DNA of 64,000 bases from NCBI GenBank assembly GCA_963170055.1, contig CAUJGJ010000318.1:687781-751780 (forward strand). The letters run 5' to 3'. Below the pieces are notes generated by a model. That model had not been told where the DNA came from. It did not search any database and was given only the letters and a program-made list of their open reading frames with translations. Below are positions 34,604 through 64,000 of the stretch, piece by piece. Source of the DNA: Halisarca cf. caerulea (Eukaryota > Porifera > Demospongiae > Chondrillida > Halisarcidae). The number at the start of each line of letters is the position of its first letter. Position 1 is the stretch's first letter. Made by a program: the position numbers and the translations under genes.

Positions 34604-37600
34604 ATTTCCAACAAACACACAGACCTGCACAGTCCGCTCCAGCATCTTCACTGTGCTCACAGTCGTGGTTCTTCAGTCCTCCATGCAAGCAATACTGTAT
34701 TCCCTCTTCCTCTCCAGTACATTGTATTTCGTCAAACAGTATAGGACCAGTTCCTGCACCATAACTACCATCCCAGATGGCTGCCAGGGCTGTTGCGAAT
34801 CCAAGCTGCCGGCATACCACTCTGGCATCATTGATGTCCCAGTTATCGTCACACACTGTCCCCCATTCTCCATTGATGTTCACTTCAACACGACCTCTGG
34901 TGGAGTTCGGATCACCTGACACACCAACTACTTCATCTGACACACCAGCCAACCGCACCAATACTTCCACAGAGGGGTCTATATAGAAGGTGTAAATGAA
35001 CCACACATGCACTGAAGTTCAAACAAGTATTTCAAGGAGGTTGCATGTCATTGAATACTTGTTGAACTTGGTGCTCAACATGCTTGAATCACTTGCATGC
35101 AAGTTGAGTGTTCATTAGCTGGAATATACATACTATACAACAAACATACCTGCACACTCTACACCATCTCGAAAAGAAAATCTGCAACTATCGCCTGAAT
35201 GCCATCCTGGATGTTGGCAGAACTGTATTCCCTCTTCCTCTCCAAAGCAATCAGTATATCGCAGAAGAGTAGGTCCACTTCCCGGATCATAAGTGTTCAG
35301 TACAGCCAATGCGGCAGGAAATCCAAGCTGTCTGCATACAACTCTGGCACCTTGAAAGCCCATACCATACTGACACACTGTTCCCCATACTCCATTGTAC
35401 AGTATTTCAACACGACCTTTGTTGGGGTTGGAATCACTTGACTCCCCAGCTAACCTCAATGATACATCTGTATAGGCGTCTACACATAAGAAACACTAAC
35501 ATAATATACACCAATGAGAGGTCAGTATAAATAGCACACACCCATGCAGGACTTGTCCCGCTCTTCAGTTTGCATTTTGTGATAGCATAGTTATCAAGTG
35601 ATATGTGCTTATCCAATAATAGACAATGCCATGCAGTTATCTTGTGATTTTTTGGTGCCGGCTTTGAGCTGTCTCAAGTTATGCATAATAAGGGCATGAA
35701 TATGGCATTTAACAGCCAATTGTGCCTTCTCAATCAGCTTTGCAGAGGGATGGTCAAAAAAGGTGCATGGAAAACTTAGTAAATGTTTTGCTAATAGGAA
35801 TGCATGTGAAAAATAGTCTTGGATCGAAGTGTTCCACCCTGTAGTGCCCTAAGTGTATGTGTTAGGGAACCAAACTAGCGTCAAATAAAGCAAACCTTCA
35901 AATAAAAATAAAAATAGTACAACTACTCTTTAAAATATGTACACACGTGTCTTGCTAAACATTATGAGCAGCTGTTGGACCCTCTAGAGTTTATTATATA
36001 ATGCAAGTTGAGAAAAGAAGCTGAGAAGAGCAAAATTTCCAAACCTTGCAGTTCGCATGGACACATGCGTCTTATATATACCTAGCAACACAATAATTCA
36101 CGACACATTCTTACAAGCTAACTTTTATGTACATGCAGTGCATGCAAACAGTGGCATCCATACGCACACATCACCCACCCCCCACAAATAAAATTCGTAA
36201 TGCTATTAAATAACTTGCTAAAATTATCTTTGATCTTTGCATGCTATTGATGAGTTATAATTAAGCTACTTTGCTCTTTCGAATATGTAATCCCATACTA
36301 GTGACCGTCAAGTTTGATATTTATAATTTAGCGAAATTTGTAGTATTATGTCAAGTTTTTATGAGCCCCATCTCATGCAAACACACTCACATGTACGTAT
36401 ACATACATACACATGCAGCCACATACACCAGCTAGTGCCAAGAAGATCACAGTCACACATAAACACACTTGCACATTCAACACCAGCTTCGTCAACATGC
36501 TGACAGCGGACATTGTCCCATCCATCATGACGACAGTGCTGAATGTAGTCTTCATTGCCATCACAGTGAACACCACTCAGTAGTATGGGACCTGCCCCTG
36601 GGTCAGATCTCCCAGCTTTGAAGAACGCCAAAGGTATTGGAAAACCAAGCTGTCTGCATACAAATTTGGCAAAATAGTGTCCTGAGTGTTCGTGAGCGCA
36701 CACTGTTCCCCACTCTCCATTGTTGAACACTTCCACACGACCTCTATTGGGGTTGACCTCTATTGGCACCAAGCGTAGTGTTCCATTAAGAGAGGTTTCT
36801 GCAGAATACACATTATGCAACCATTTAGGACACGCGCGTGACACCCACCCACCCACACACACATGCACGCACGCACGCACCTGTACAGATAACACCAGCT
36901 ATACCATGGCTAAGTGAACATCCGTTATTCTTCCATCCACTGTGGGGACAGTAGTGTAGAGCCCTCTCATCTCCAGTGCATCCATGAGTGAAGAGGAAAA
37001 TAGATGAAGTATCTCTGGCATCATTCTCAACTATCATTGCATCCACGGCTGTTGGAAAGCCAAGTTGTTTACATACAACAATAGCCTTCTTTATATCCCA
37101 ACCCAACCCACACACATGTCCCCACTCTCCTTTATAAAGTACTTCAACATGACCTCTACTGGGGGTAGACCCTCCAGAGTCTCCAACCAACCGCACTGAT
37201 TCATTCAACGGGACATCTGCAACAAAATACATTCAAGAAAGAGTATCGATTGCACAGTATACACAGTATTTCTCAGATGTCGTGCAATTAGTGATCTGTA
37301 CATTCAACCCCAGCATCTTCACTATGGTCACATTCGCTCTGTTTCCAACCATTGTGACGACAGTATTGTATCCCCTCTTCCTCTCCAGAACAGTCGACAT
37401 AGTCCAGCAGGATAGGGCCACTTCCTGGACCAAAACCTTTGGTGGAAATGGCTGCAGCGAATCCCAACTGTCGGCATACAACTCTGGCATCATTAAGGTC
37501 CCAGTTTTCACCGCATACTGTTCCCCACTCTCCGTTGTAAGACACTTCAACACGACCACTGGTGGGGTTGGGATCATCTGATCCACCAGCCAACCGCACT

Positions 37601-40600
37601 GATACCTCTGGCATTGACTCTACAAGGCAAGAACACCACTCAATCTCATTACAAGCCCGGAGGTAGGTTTACTATTGGAGAGATTCCTTTATACTAGGTG
37701 GAACTTTCGATCGTGGATGACAAAGTACAATTAAAACACCAAAACAACGGTGTGTTGGTTCATTTGTAGAGGTTGTAGAAATTTACGACTAGACATTCTG
37801 ACACAATGTGTGCTTTATGATATTAATGTTTATTGGCAATATACTGGGTAATGTTAGCAATAGAACCTCCTTCTCAAGGGACACCCGGAAATCATTTCAG
37901 AGGCTCAGCATAAATTATCAAAACTACACTTAGTCTAAAACCATTGAAGGTTTCATAGTTGAACATAATCTAATGCATGTGGTAGGTCATAATAGAATTC
38001 AAAAGTTATATGGAAAAATGATTTTGAAATAATGGCTACAAAGTGTACAGAATTACGTACTTTACGTTGTCTATACACCACCAGCCACCAATGAACGCAT
38101 GTGTAGTGTGTGTGATTCATGATGTGTGTGTGTTTTATGTAAGTGCATGGTCGACCCTTTAATGTTTAACACTCAATGATCTGTCTTTTCATAGACTGTA
38201 TCTGTGTGTGTGTCTTAGTTAGAGTTAGTTAGAATAGAGTTTGTTAGAGTGAGTTGATGTAAAGTGTTTTTGGCTATTTGAATGAAGAAGTTATTTTGAC
38301 CAGTGTTTGTTGATCCATCGAGCCCTTACGGACATTACAGCATGCATGTGCAATGATGTGCATACACCCACCTACATCCTCGCATACAACTCCAACATGT
38401 GAGATTAACGAGCATTTCTTTTTCATCCACCCTCCATGCAAGCAGTACTGAATCCCTTCTTCCTCTCCAGTACAGTGAACACTGTCCACGACGATAGGGC
38501 CATTTCCTTGGGTATAACGTTCATCTGTGATGGCTGCCAGAGCTCCTGGAAAACCTAGCTGTCGGCACACAACTCTGGCATCATTAATGTCCCAACTCGT
38601 CTGACATACTGTTCCCCACTGGCCATTGTAGAACACTTCAACACGACCTCTGGTGGGGTTGGGATTGGATGAACCTCCCGCTAAACGCAGTGATACATTT
38701 GGAAAAGTGTCTGCAAAGCAAAGAAAGTTTAATCAATAAAATTATCGATATCACAGGATCCACACAAGTCTCCGCACACCCCTAGACAGGACACTAGATA
38801 CAAAACACTGCCATTTTCCTACAGAAAGCAGGGTTCTATGTAGGATTATGTTTTGAGGGGAGGGGGGGGGGGGGGGGCTTCTGTATTACAGTGGATGTAT
38901 GCCATGCACTTTGACAGAAGACATGACTGGAGTTAGATGTGCATATTTTGATATGTACAGCAGGTGTCTTTTACAATGATGACCATGGGAGGAAGTACAG
39001 GAGGCAGATATGTGCATACTGTAAGTGGTGTCCTAGGCGTCTGTAAAACACATGCAGTGCAGTGATGAAAGGAGGTGCAGATACGTGTGCAGTATCACAG
39101 ACTCGAACTGTATAAGGTAACTGAGGGGTGGTCTAGGGGTCAGGGAAAAGTTGAGTTTTTAGGTTGATTTTAACACTCAAGCAGGGGCGCTTCTCTATAG
39201 TAATTTGCAATTTGCAAAAATGAAAAATAAGTTATGAAGACTTGCGGAAGGTACAAGAATGGGTACTAGCTAACAAATTGTGTTTAAACGTATCGAAGAC
39301 GCAGATGATGCTTTTCAGTAGAAAACGTAGGGAGCCGGAGCTAGTGGATGTCCATGTAACTGCTGGCGAACATGAACTGAAGAGAGTGAAGTGTGTGAAA
39401 TCCTTAGGCGTGCACCTTGATGATGAATTGAAGTGGCGTGACCATGTTAAAAATGTATCAAAGAAATGCTGTGTGGGTCTGTCAAGGCTGAATCGTCTCA
39501 AGAAAGTACTTCCAACAACTCTGAAGAAAAAACTTTATAACAGTTTAGTTTTACCACACTTAGACTACTGCTGCCTTGTTTGGCAGGAATGCTCCAAGGA
39601 GCTTACCAATAAACTCGAAAGAATCCAAAACTACGGGATGAGAATTATTCTGGATCAGCCACCTTTGACTCCCACCACTGAACTGAGGAGTAAGCTGGGC
39701 TGGTCATCCCTAGAGAGTCGGCGAGATTACTTCAGATTGATGATGCTACATAGGGTAGCGACTGGGGATGCACCATTAGAACTGATCGAGGAACCTTGTG
39801 CGTGCCAACGACAACATTAGGAGTCAGGACACTACTATCACCAGAGGATCCAAGAACTTCTTCATAAATCAGACTAACTCTGAGTATGGTCGTAGAACGT
39901 TTGCCCATAGAGGTGCAAAAGCTTGGAATAGTCTTCCACTCAAATTAAGTCAGAAGCCTGGGATTTAAACCGTTCAAGTTGGCAATATCTTCTATATTAT
40001 CAGTATCTTGATTGTCCTTGTGTTTTTTTGTCTTTGTCTGTGTATTTTTGGCCATCTTTGATTTTATGTATACAATTACACTGTATTTGATTGTCCGTCT
40101 CGATCGTCTTGTTGTGTATCTTGTTTCTTTTGTAATCTATATCTTTTTTCTTCTTAAATCTTTCTTGTGCAATTCTCTGCCTTTATCCATCTCTTTTATT
40201 CATTTTTGGATTTAATGTCTGTGTATGTATTTGCAGGATTCTCCTTTAATCCAGCTATTTGTGCTGTGGTGATCTCCTGTTTAAATAATTTGAACTTGAA
40301 CTTGAACTTGAACTTGTTAGTAGACTTTACTAACTCTACTTGAAATTTAACTAAATGGCGAGACTATACGATATAGTACGATTCAATTGACAACTCACTC
40401 AATTGACAGGTTTCACCGAAGTACGAGTCTGGACAGTCACAAGTGCCAACAACACACGTTCCCCTGACACAGCTGGGCTCACACGGATCACCCCTGGGCC
40501 TCCTCAAGCGCTTTGGGCAGAATGCGTGAGTCTCGTCGTCCCCGTTCGCGCATTCGACACTTCCGTTGCACATGGCCTCTAGTGGGACGACCTCTCCGTT

Positions 40601-40912
40601 CCCATCGCAAGAGAAACTGTAGACGTCCGAAGGATTGTCTGCAACTTCAACAACGACAGAAAATAGTAGCTCTAATTGGTGATAAAGTGGAGCAGTATTT
40701 ACAAGGAAATGTTACTTACCCACTATACAAGGTCCGCGAGGATGGATAGTGTCGCTGTCTTCTCCGTTCGGACATCCAGGGCTGTCCTCACAGAACGTCT
40801 CTCTGGTGATAAAGCCTCCTTGTGGACACGCTAAATCCTTCTGGATAGATGCACCATCGCATAGTAGAGCTGCAAGAATGGTTACCGTAGCAGTCCACAG
40901 CAATCGAAACAT
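32345..40912 (-). CDS. Gene C: LDLa-EGF-SRCR(6)-EGF-ITIH_C protein, donor lost after SRCR2
   Basis: Exons: 40720-40912 (signal peptide MFRLLWTATVTILAALLCDG, LDLa), 40399-40644 (LDLa, EGF), SRCR exons 38372-38710, 37296-37619, 36881-37216, 36469-36798, 35150-35479 and 34625-34978, EGF 34313-34408, half EGF 34164-34265, ITIH_C 33895-34086, 33613-33803, 33423-33537 and 32345-32595. If all exons were joined the frame would be 1,132 codons. After SRCR2 the intron starts ATCACTAA instead of GT; unspliced, translation ends there (TAA at 37288-37290). Because SRCR exons are all phase 1-1, skipping exon 4 would keep the frame. Secreted by signal peptide; no membrane segment seen. An out-of-frame upstream ATG at 40997 is shared with D. 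Intron 2 holds an opposite-strand LINE fragment. Confidence 0.85.
34475..34602. repeat. (CA)n-rich tract in gene C intron 8
   Basis: CA-rich sequence with GC interruptions. It lies about 20 nt inside the intron after the SRCR6 exon, as in B, D and E. Confidence 0.85.
39235..40318 (+). mobile_element. 5'-truncated CR1-like LINE fragment in gene C intron 2
   Basis: The frame 39242-39820 encodes the C-terminal part of a non-LTR RT protein: NKLCLNVSKTQMMLFSRKRR, VKSLGVHLDDELKWRDHV and PHLDYCCLVWQEC. A continuation in another frame (39822-39968) encodes FAHRGAKAWNSLPLKLSQ, so a frameshift is present. The 3' end carries a (TTGAAC)n tail at 40289-40318. FADD and earlier motifs are missing. The same insertion is in gene D, but not in A or B. 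Confidence 0.8.
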
Positions 40913-41124
40913 TTCTGCGGGCAAGCGGTGACAGTTGAAGAACGGAGTCCGATACTTTAACGTGTCCTGGCCACAAACTCTCATCCAGCGTCCTCATGTA
41001 TACGTTGATTAAATATTTAATATCCGCCAGAAATTGTATGTTAACTTAGTATTATTTTTCAGTGTATGTCACCTGTATTTTCCTGATTGGTCATTGGCTG
41101 GATTGTGCAAGGTCATGCAGTTGG

Positions 41125-41192
41125 CCAATCAGAATGCACTCAAGTAGCCTAGCAAAGTAACCTAGCAACCACTCTCATAAGCTCATTGGCTG
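41125..41192 (-). promoter_or_regulatory. Gene C upstream X-box/CCAAT module
   Basis: CCAATCAG at 41125-41132, a 24-nt spacer, GTAACCTAGCAAC at 41157-41169 and ATTGGCTGAT from about 41185. GATTGGTCATTGGCTGG at about 41083-41099 adds two more inverted CCAAT boxes. Confidence 0.55.
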
Positions 41193-41199
41193 ATAATTA

Positions 41200-42180
41200 C
41201 ACTACACACTCCCCAAATGATCAACAGTGAGAAAATGTACTGTTGTTTTGGGTGAATCACAACACACATTGTCAACTGTTTTCTACCTTTTAACAATAGC
41301 TGCAGCTTTTTTTATTTTACAAGTTCTCGTTATCTACTGAAGTCCACTTTTCCGAACCTGAAGTTAGTTAGCCACTTCTCGCCTCTCAGATCCTAGAGCC
41401 TGTAACCATCCACCAGCTACTATCCCCACCCACTTTTCCACAACAACGGACAGGCCAGACTTTGGGATAGTCGCTGGCAACCACCTCCGCATCATAGAAC
41501 TCACTTTCCCGGGAAACTACATACAGCAGGTCTCGAAGCAGCAAAATGCCATAAAGAATCTAAGTATCGGCCACTAATCTCTGATCTTGAGTCCCTACCC
41601 TGTGTTGAGAAAGTGTCATATTTTACCATCGCAATTGGCTCTCTCCGGCAAAACCATACATCAGCAGTGAAGTGATTATTAAGTATAGCGTGCCCATCTC
41701 TATCGAAATCAGAATGCGTCATCATCTTAAGCTTGGACCGAGCAGCAAGGAGTGCTGTTGGTTGCTCACACCATGTATTCAGAGCGCGTCTAAGTAGTAA
41801 ATGGGACGTATGGCCTCAAGCCTCTGTTCACTTCTCTCTGATGATCAGCCTCCTTCTTCACTTGTAATATAAGTGTTATATATATATATAATCTAAGCTT
41901 TCTAACTTTGTCATAATTTGTGTTATGTAGCATCAGTTGCATGACGTGGTACTTGTCTCATCATCATCGGTACTTTAATCAGTATCTTGCTTATGCATTT
42001 ACTATCATCCTCTCACAAGTCTTAACCAAGCCATTTTACTCATGGCCAGTGTGTCCTAGACCGTTTTCCTTCATCTAACCTCTTGCTAATAAATGCAATG
42101 TTAACGTTTGTATACCTCTCTGTCGCTTGCTAATGGATGTTTCCCTATCAGACCTTAGCAGGGTGCTGGTGCCCTAGATG
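41200..42180. other. Intergenic between genes D and C, duplicated at 56020-57000
   Basis: No gene recognised. The segment is about 98% alike by eye to the region upstream of gene D. A 74-codon minus frame (41501-41725) is kept in both copies but has no recognisable domain and the copies are recent. Confidence 0.5.
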
Positions 42181-42184
42181 CTAT

Positions 42185-42705
42185 TAACCCACCCACTCCC
42201 TAGTACAGATGTAGCCCACCCACTCCCTAGTAAAGATGTAGCCCACCCACTCCCTAGTAAAGATGTAGCCCACCCACTCCCAAGTACAGATGTAGCCCAC
42301 CCACTCCCTAGTAAAGATGTAGCCCACCCACTCCCTGGTAAAGATGTATCCCACCCACTCCCTAGTACAGATGTAGCCCACCCACTCCCTAGTAAAGATG
42401 TAGCCCACCCAATCCCAAGTACAGATATATCCCACCCACTCCCTGTACAGATGTAGCCCACCCACTCCCTAGTACAGATGTAGCCCACGTGCACCCACTC
42501 CCTAGTACAGATGTAGCCTACCCACTCCCTAGTACAGATGTAGCCCACCCACTCCCTAGTACAGATGTAGCCTACCCACTCCCTGTACAGATGTAGCCTA
42601 CCCACTCCCTAGTACAGATGTGGCCCACCACTCCCCAGTACAGATGTAGCCCACCCACTCCCTGGTACAGATGTAGCCCACCCACTCCCTAGTTCAGATG
42701 ATGTT
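42185..42705. repeat. 27-bp minisatellite downstream of gene D
   Basis: About 19 units of CCCACCCACTCCCTAGTACA-GATGTAG with A/C and T/A variants (for example AGTAAAGATG). Because 27 is divisible by three and the unit lacks stops in several frames, long frames such as (HPLPSTDVA)n appear. Confidence 0.9.
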
Positions 42706-43092
42706 AGGCCACCTACCATTTGTTTAGCCAGCCTCTTAATGAAACAAATGTGGTCGGATTATAGAGTCACGAATGTAATGCGGTATATGTATATATGCTT
42801 GGGTGTAACGTAGAAACCTTGTTATTCAGCCAATACCAATGTGTACCCAAAGTGTGCACAGGAAGATTTGTTAATCCAGCATAGTTTAGTGATAATGAAT
42901 GTGGTTGGATTAAAGAGTCACAACTACTGGTATATATGTGCTTGGGTATCCTGTTAATTAGTTATATATATACGTATGTAAGCAGTTTTATAATAATCAT
43001 TGTAAATATTACAACGTATTAAGCACAACGAGCACTGGTACGGTAACTATTGCCAAGTCTTGTAAATGAACAAAATGCAAAAGAAATTAAGC

Positions 43093-55725
<12,633 letters not shown>

Positions 55726-55940
55726 TTTTGCGGGCAAGCGGTGACAGTTGAAGAACGGAGTCCGATACTTTAACGTGTCCTGGCCACAAACCCTCATCCA
55801 GCGTCCTCATGTATACGTTGATTAAATACTTAATATCCGCCAGAAATTGTATGTTAACTTAGTAAGTATTATTGTTCAGTGTATGCCCCTGTATTTTCCT
55901 GATTGGTCATTGGCTGGATTGTGCAAGGTCATGCAGTTGG

Positions 55941-56008
55941 CCAATCAGAATGCACTCAAGTAGCCCAGCAAAGTAACCTAGCAACCACTCTCATAAGCTC
56001 ATTGGCTG
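55941..56008 (-). promoter_or_regulatory. Gene D upstream X-box/CCAAT module
   Basis: CCAATCAG at 55941-55948, a 24-nt spacer, GTAACCTAGCAAC at 55973-55985 and ATTGGCTGAT from about 56001. Two further inverted CCAAT boxes are at 55900-55916. The start codon (55725) lies about 215 nt downstream of the nearest CTGATTGG. Confidence 0.55.
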
Positions 56009-57004
56009 ATAATTACACTACACACTCCCCAAATGATCAACAGTGAGAAAATGTACTGTTGTTTTGGGTGAATCACAACACACATTGTCAACTGTTTCCT
56101 ACCTTTTAACAATAGCTGCAGCTTTTTTTATTTTACAAGTTCTTGTTATCTACGTCTTATCTAAGTCCACTTTTCCGAACCTGAAGTTAGTTAGCCACTT
56201 CTCGCCTCTCAGATCCTAGAGCCTGTAACCATCCACCAGCTACTATCCCCACCCACTTTTCCACAACAACAGACAGGCCAGACTTTGGGATAGTCGCTGG
56301 CAACCACCTCCGCATCATAGAACTCACTTTCCCGGGAAACTACATACAGCAGGTCTCGAAGCAGCAAAATGCCGTAAGGAATCTAAGTATCGGCCACTAA
56401 TCTCTGATCTTGAGTCCCTACCCTGTGTTGAGAAAGTGTCATATTTTACCATCGCAATTGGCTCTCTCCGGCAAAACCATACATCAGCAGTGAAGTGATT
56501 ATTAAGTATAGCGTGCCCATCTCTATCGAAATCAGAATGCGTCATCATCTTAAGCTTGGACCGAGCGACAAGGAGCGCTGTTGGTTGCTCACACCATGTA
56601 TTCGGAGCGCGTCTAAGTAGTAAATGGGACGTATGGCCTCAAGCCTCTGTTCACTTCTCTCTGATGATCAGCCTCCTTCTTCACTTGTAATATAAGTGTT
56701 TAATTGAAGATAATCTAAGCTTTCTAACTATGTCATAATTTGTGTTATGTAGCATCAGTTGTATGACGTGGTACTTGTCTCATCATCATCGGTATTTCAA
56801 TCAGTATCTTGCTTATGCATTTACTATTATCCTCTCACATGTCTTAACCAAGCCATTTTACTCATGGTGTGTCCTAGACCGTTTTCCTTCATCTAACCTC
56901 TTGCTATAGCTAATAAATGCAATGTTTGTATACCTCTCTGTCGCTTGCTAATGGATGTTTCTCTATCAGACCTTAGCAGGGTGCTGGTGCCCTAGATGCT
57001 ATTA

Positions 57005-57408
57005 ACCCACCCACTCCCTAGTACAGATGTAGCCCACCCACTCCCTAGTAAAGATGTAGCCCACCCACTCCCTAGTACAGATGTAGCCCACCCACTCCCA
57101 AGTACAGATGTAACCCACCCACTCCCTAGTAAAGATGTAGCCCACCCACTCCCTAGTACAGATGCAGCCCACCCACTCCCTAGTACAGATGTACCCCACC
57201 CACTCCCAAGTACAGATGTAGCCCACCCACTCCCTAGTAAAGATGTAGCCCACCCACTCCCTGGTAAAGATGTAGCCCACCCACTCCCTAGTACAGATGT
57301 AACCCACCCACTCCCTAGTACAGATGTAGCCCACCCACTCCCTAGTACAGATGTAGCCCACCCACTCCCAAGTACAGATGTAGCCCACCCACTCCCTAGT
57401 TCAGATGA
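57005..57408. repeat. 27-bp minisatellite downstream of gene E
   Basis: About 15 units, the copy of 42185-42705 with about four fewer units. This contraction accounts for most of the roughly 100-bp difference between the offsets of the two halves of the large duplication. Confidence 0.9.
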
Positions 57409-57802
57409 TGTTAGGCCACCTACCATTTGTTTAGCCAGCCTCTTAATGAAACAAATGTGGCCAGATTATAGAGTCACGAATGTAATGCGGTATATGTATA
57501 TATGCTTGGGTGTAACGTAGAAACCTTGTTATTCAGCCAATACCAATGTGTACCCAAAGTGTGCACAGGAAGATTTGTTAATCCAGCATCGTTTAGTGAT
57601 AATGAATATGGTTGGATTAAAGAGTCACAACTACTGGTATGTATGTGCTTGGGTATCCTGTTAATTAGTTATATATATACGTATGTAAGCAGTTTTATAA
57701 TTATAATAATTGTAAATATTACAACGTATTAAGCACAACGAGCACTGGTACGGTAACTATTGCCAAGTCTTGTAAATGAACAAAATGCAAAAGAAATTAA
57801 GT

Positions 57803-63897
<6,095 letters not shown>

Positions 63898-64000
63898 CTG
63901 CAAAATACACACATATCTGACCATTTATGATGCATACACGCATAGCACGCACGCACACACATGCACACACACACACACACGCGTGCACGCACAAATGCAC

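Noticed and set aside
37217..37295. AT-AG or U12-type intron after SRCR2 in gene C
   Set aside because: The sequence starts ATCACTAA, not the ATATCC(T) of U12 introns, and the paralogues use GT.
41501..41725. 74-codon minus-strand frame kept at 56324-56548
   Set aside because: No recognisable domain or splice context; conservation is due to the recent duplication.
56996..57520. 174-codon plus-strand frame with (HPLPSTDVA)n
   Set aside because: It is the 27-bp minisatellite; both strands and several frames are open and no start context, signal or flanking domain supports coding.

Overview
The window is eukaryotic, most likely from a non-bilaterian or other marine invertebrate; a demosponge fits best. 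The reasons are short GT-AG introns, AT-rich intergenic DNA, scavenger-receptor cysteine-rich (SRCR) domains combined with LDLa, EGF and inter-alpha-trypsin-inhibitor heavy-chain C-terminal (ITIH_C) domains, CR1/L2-like LINE fragments and very long (CA)n tracts. The species call is an inference; nothing in the window proves it.

Most of the window is a tandem array of one gene family on the minus strand. Five members are seen. Gene A (350-3971) has only its 5' exons inside the window. Gene B (20200-29258), gene C (32345-40912) and gene D (43093-55725) are complete. Gene E (57803-63897) has only its 3' exons. The intact member D reads as 15 exons with consistent splice phases and an open frame of 1,162 codons: signal peptide, LDLa, LDLa, EGF, six SRCR domains (one exon each, phase 1-1), two EGF exons, a half EGF and a four-exon ITIH_C domain. 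No membrane segment was seen, so a secreted or extracellular-matrix adhesion/recognition protein is expected. B carries a frameshift in its signal-peptide exon. C has lost the 5' splice site after its second SRCR exon.

C, D and E are tied together by a recent tandem duplication of about 14.8 kb. The 5' half of D matches C and the 3' half of D matches E, with the change-over at a 0.65-kb (CA)n tract in D. The four visible promoters share a module with a perfect RFX-type X-box and an inverted-CCAAT (NF-Y type) box at identical 24-nt spacing.

Between A and B (4-20 kb) lie LINE fragments (about 6.4-7.1, 9.2-11.1 and 18.1-18.5 kb), a FLYWCH-like zinc-finger exon, an orphan copy of the family's last exon (12976-13226), and a second secreted gene family on the minus strand. 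The latter has a signal peptide followed by VWC/pacifastin-like and WAP exons (16206-18949), with a truncated sister (14065-14380) and a decayed WAP exon at 30.5 kb. Minisatellites of 27, 31, 38 and 25 bp and dinucleotide tracts fill much of the remaining space. The 27-bp minisatellite sits just past the 3' ends of C, D and E.
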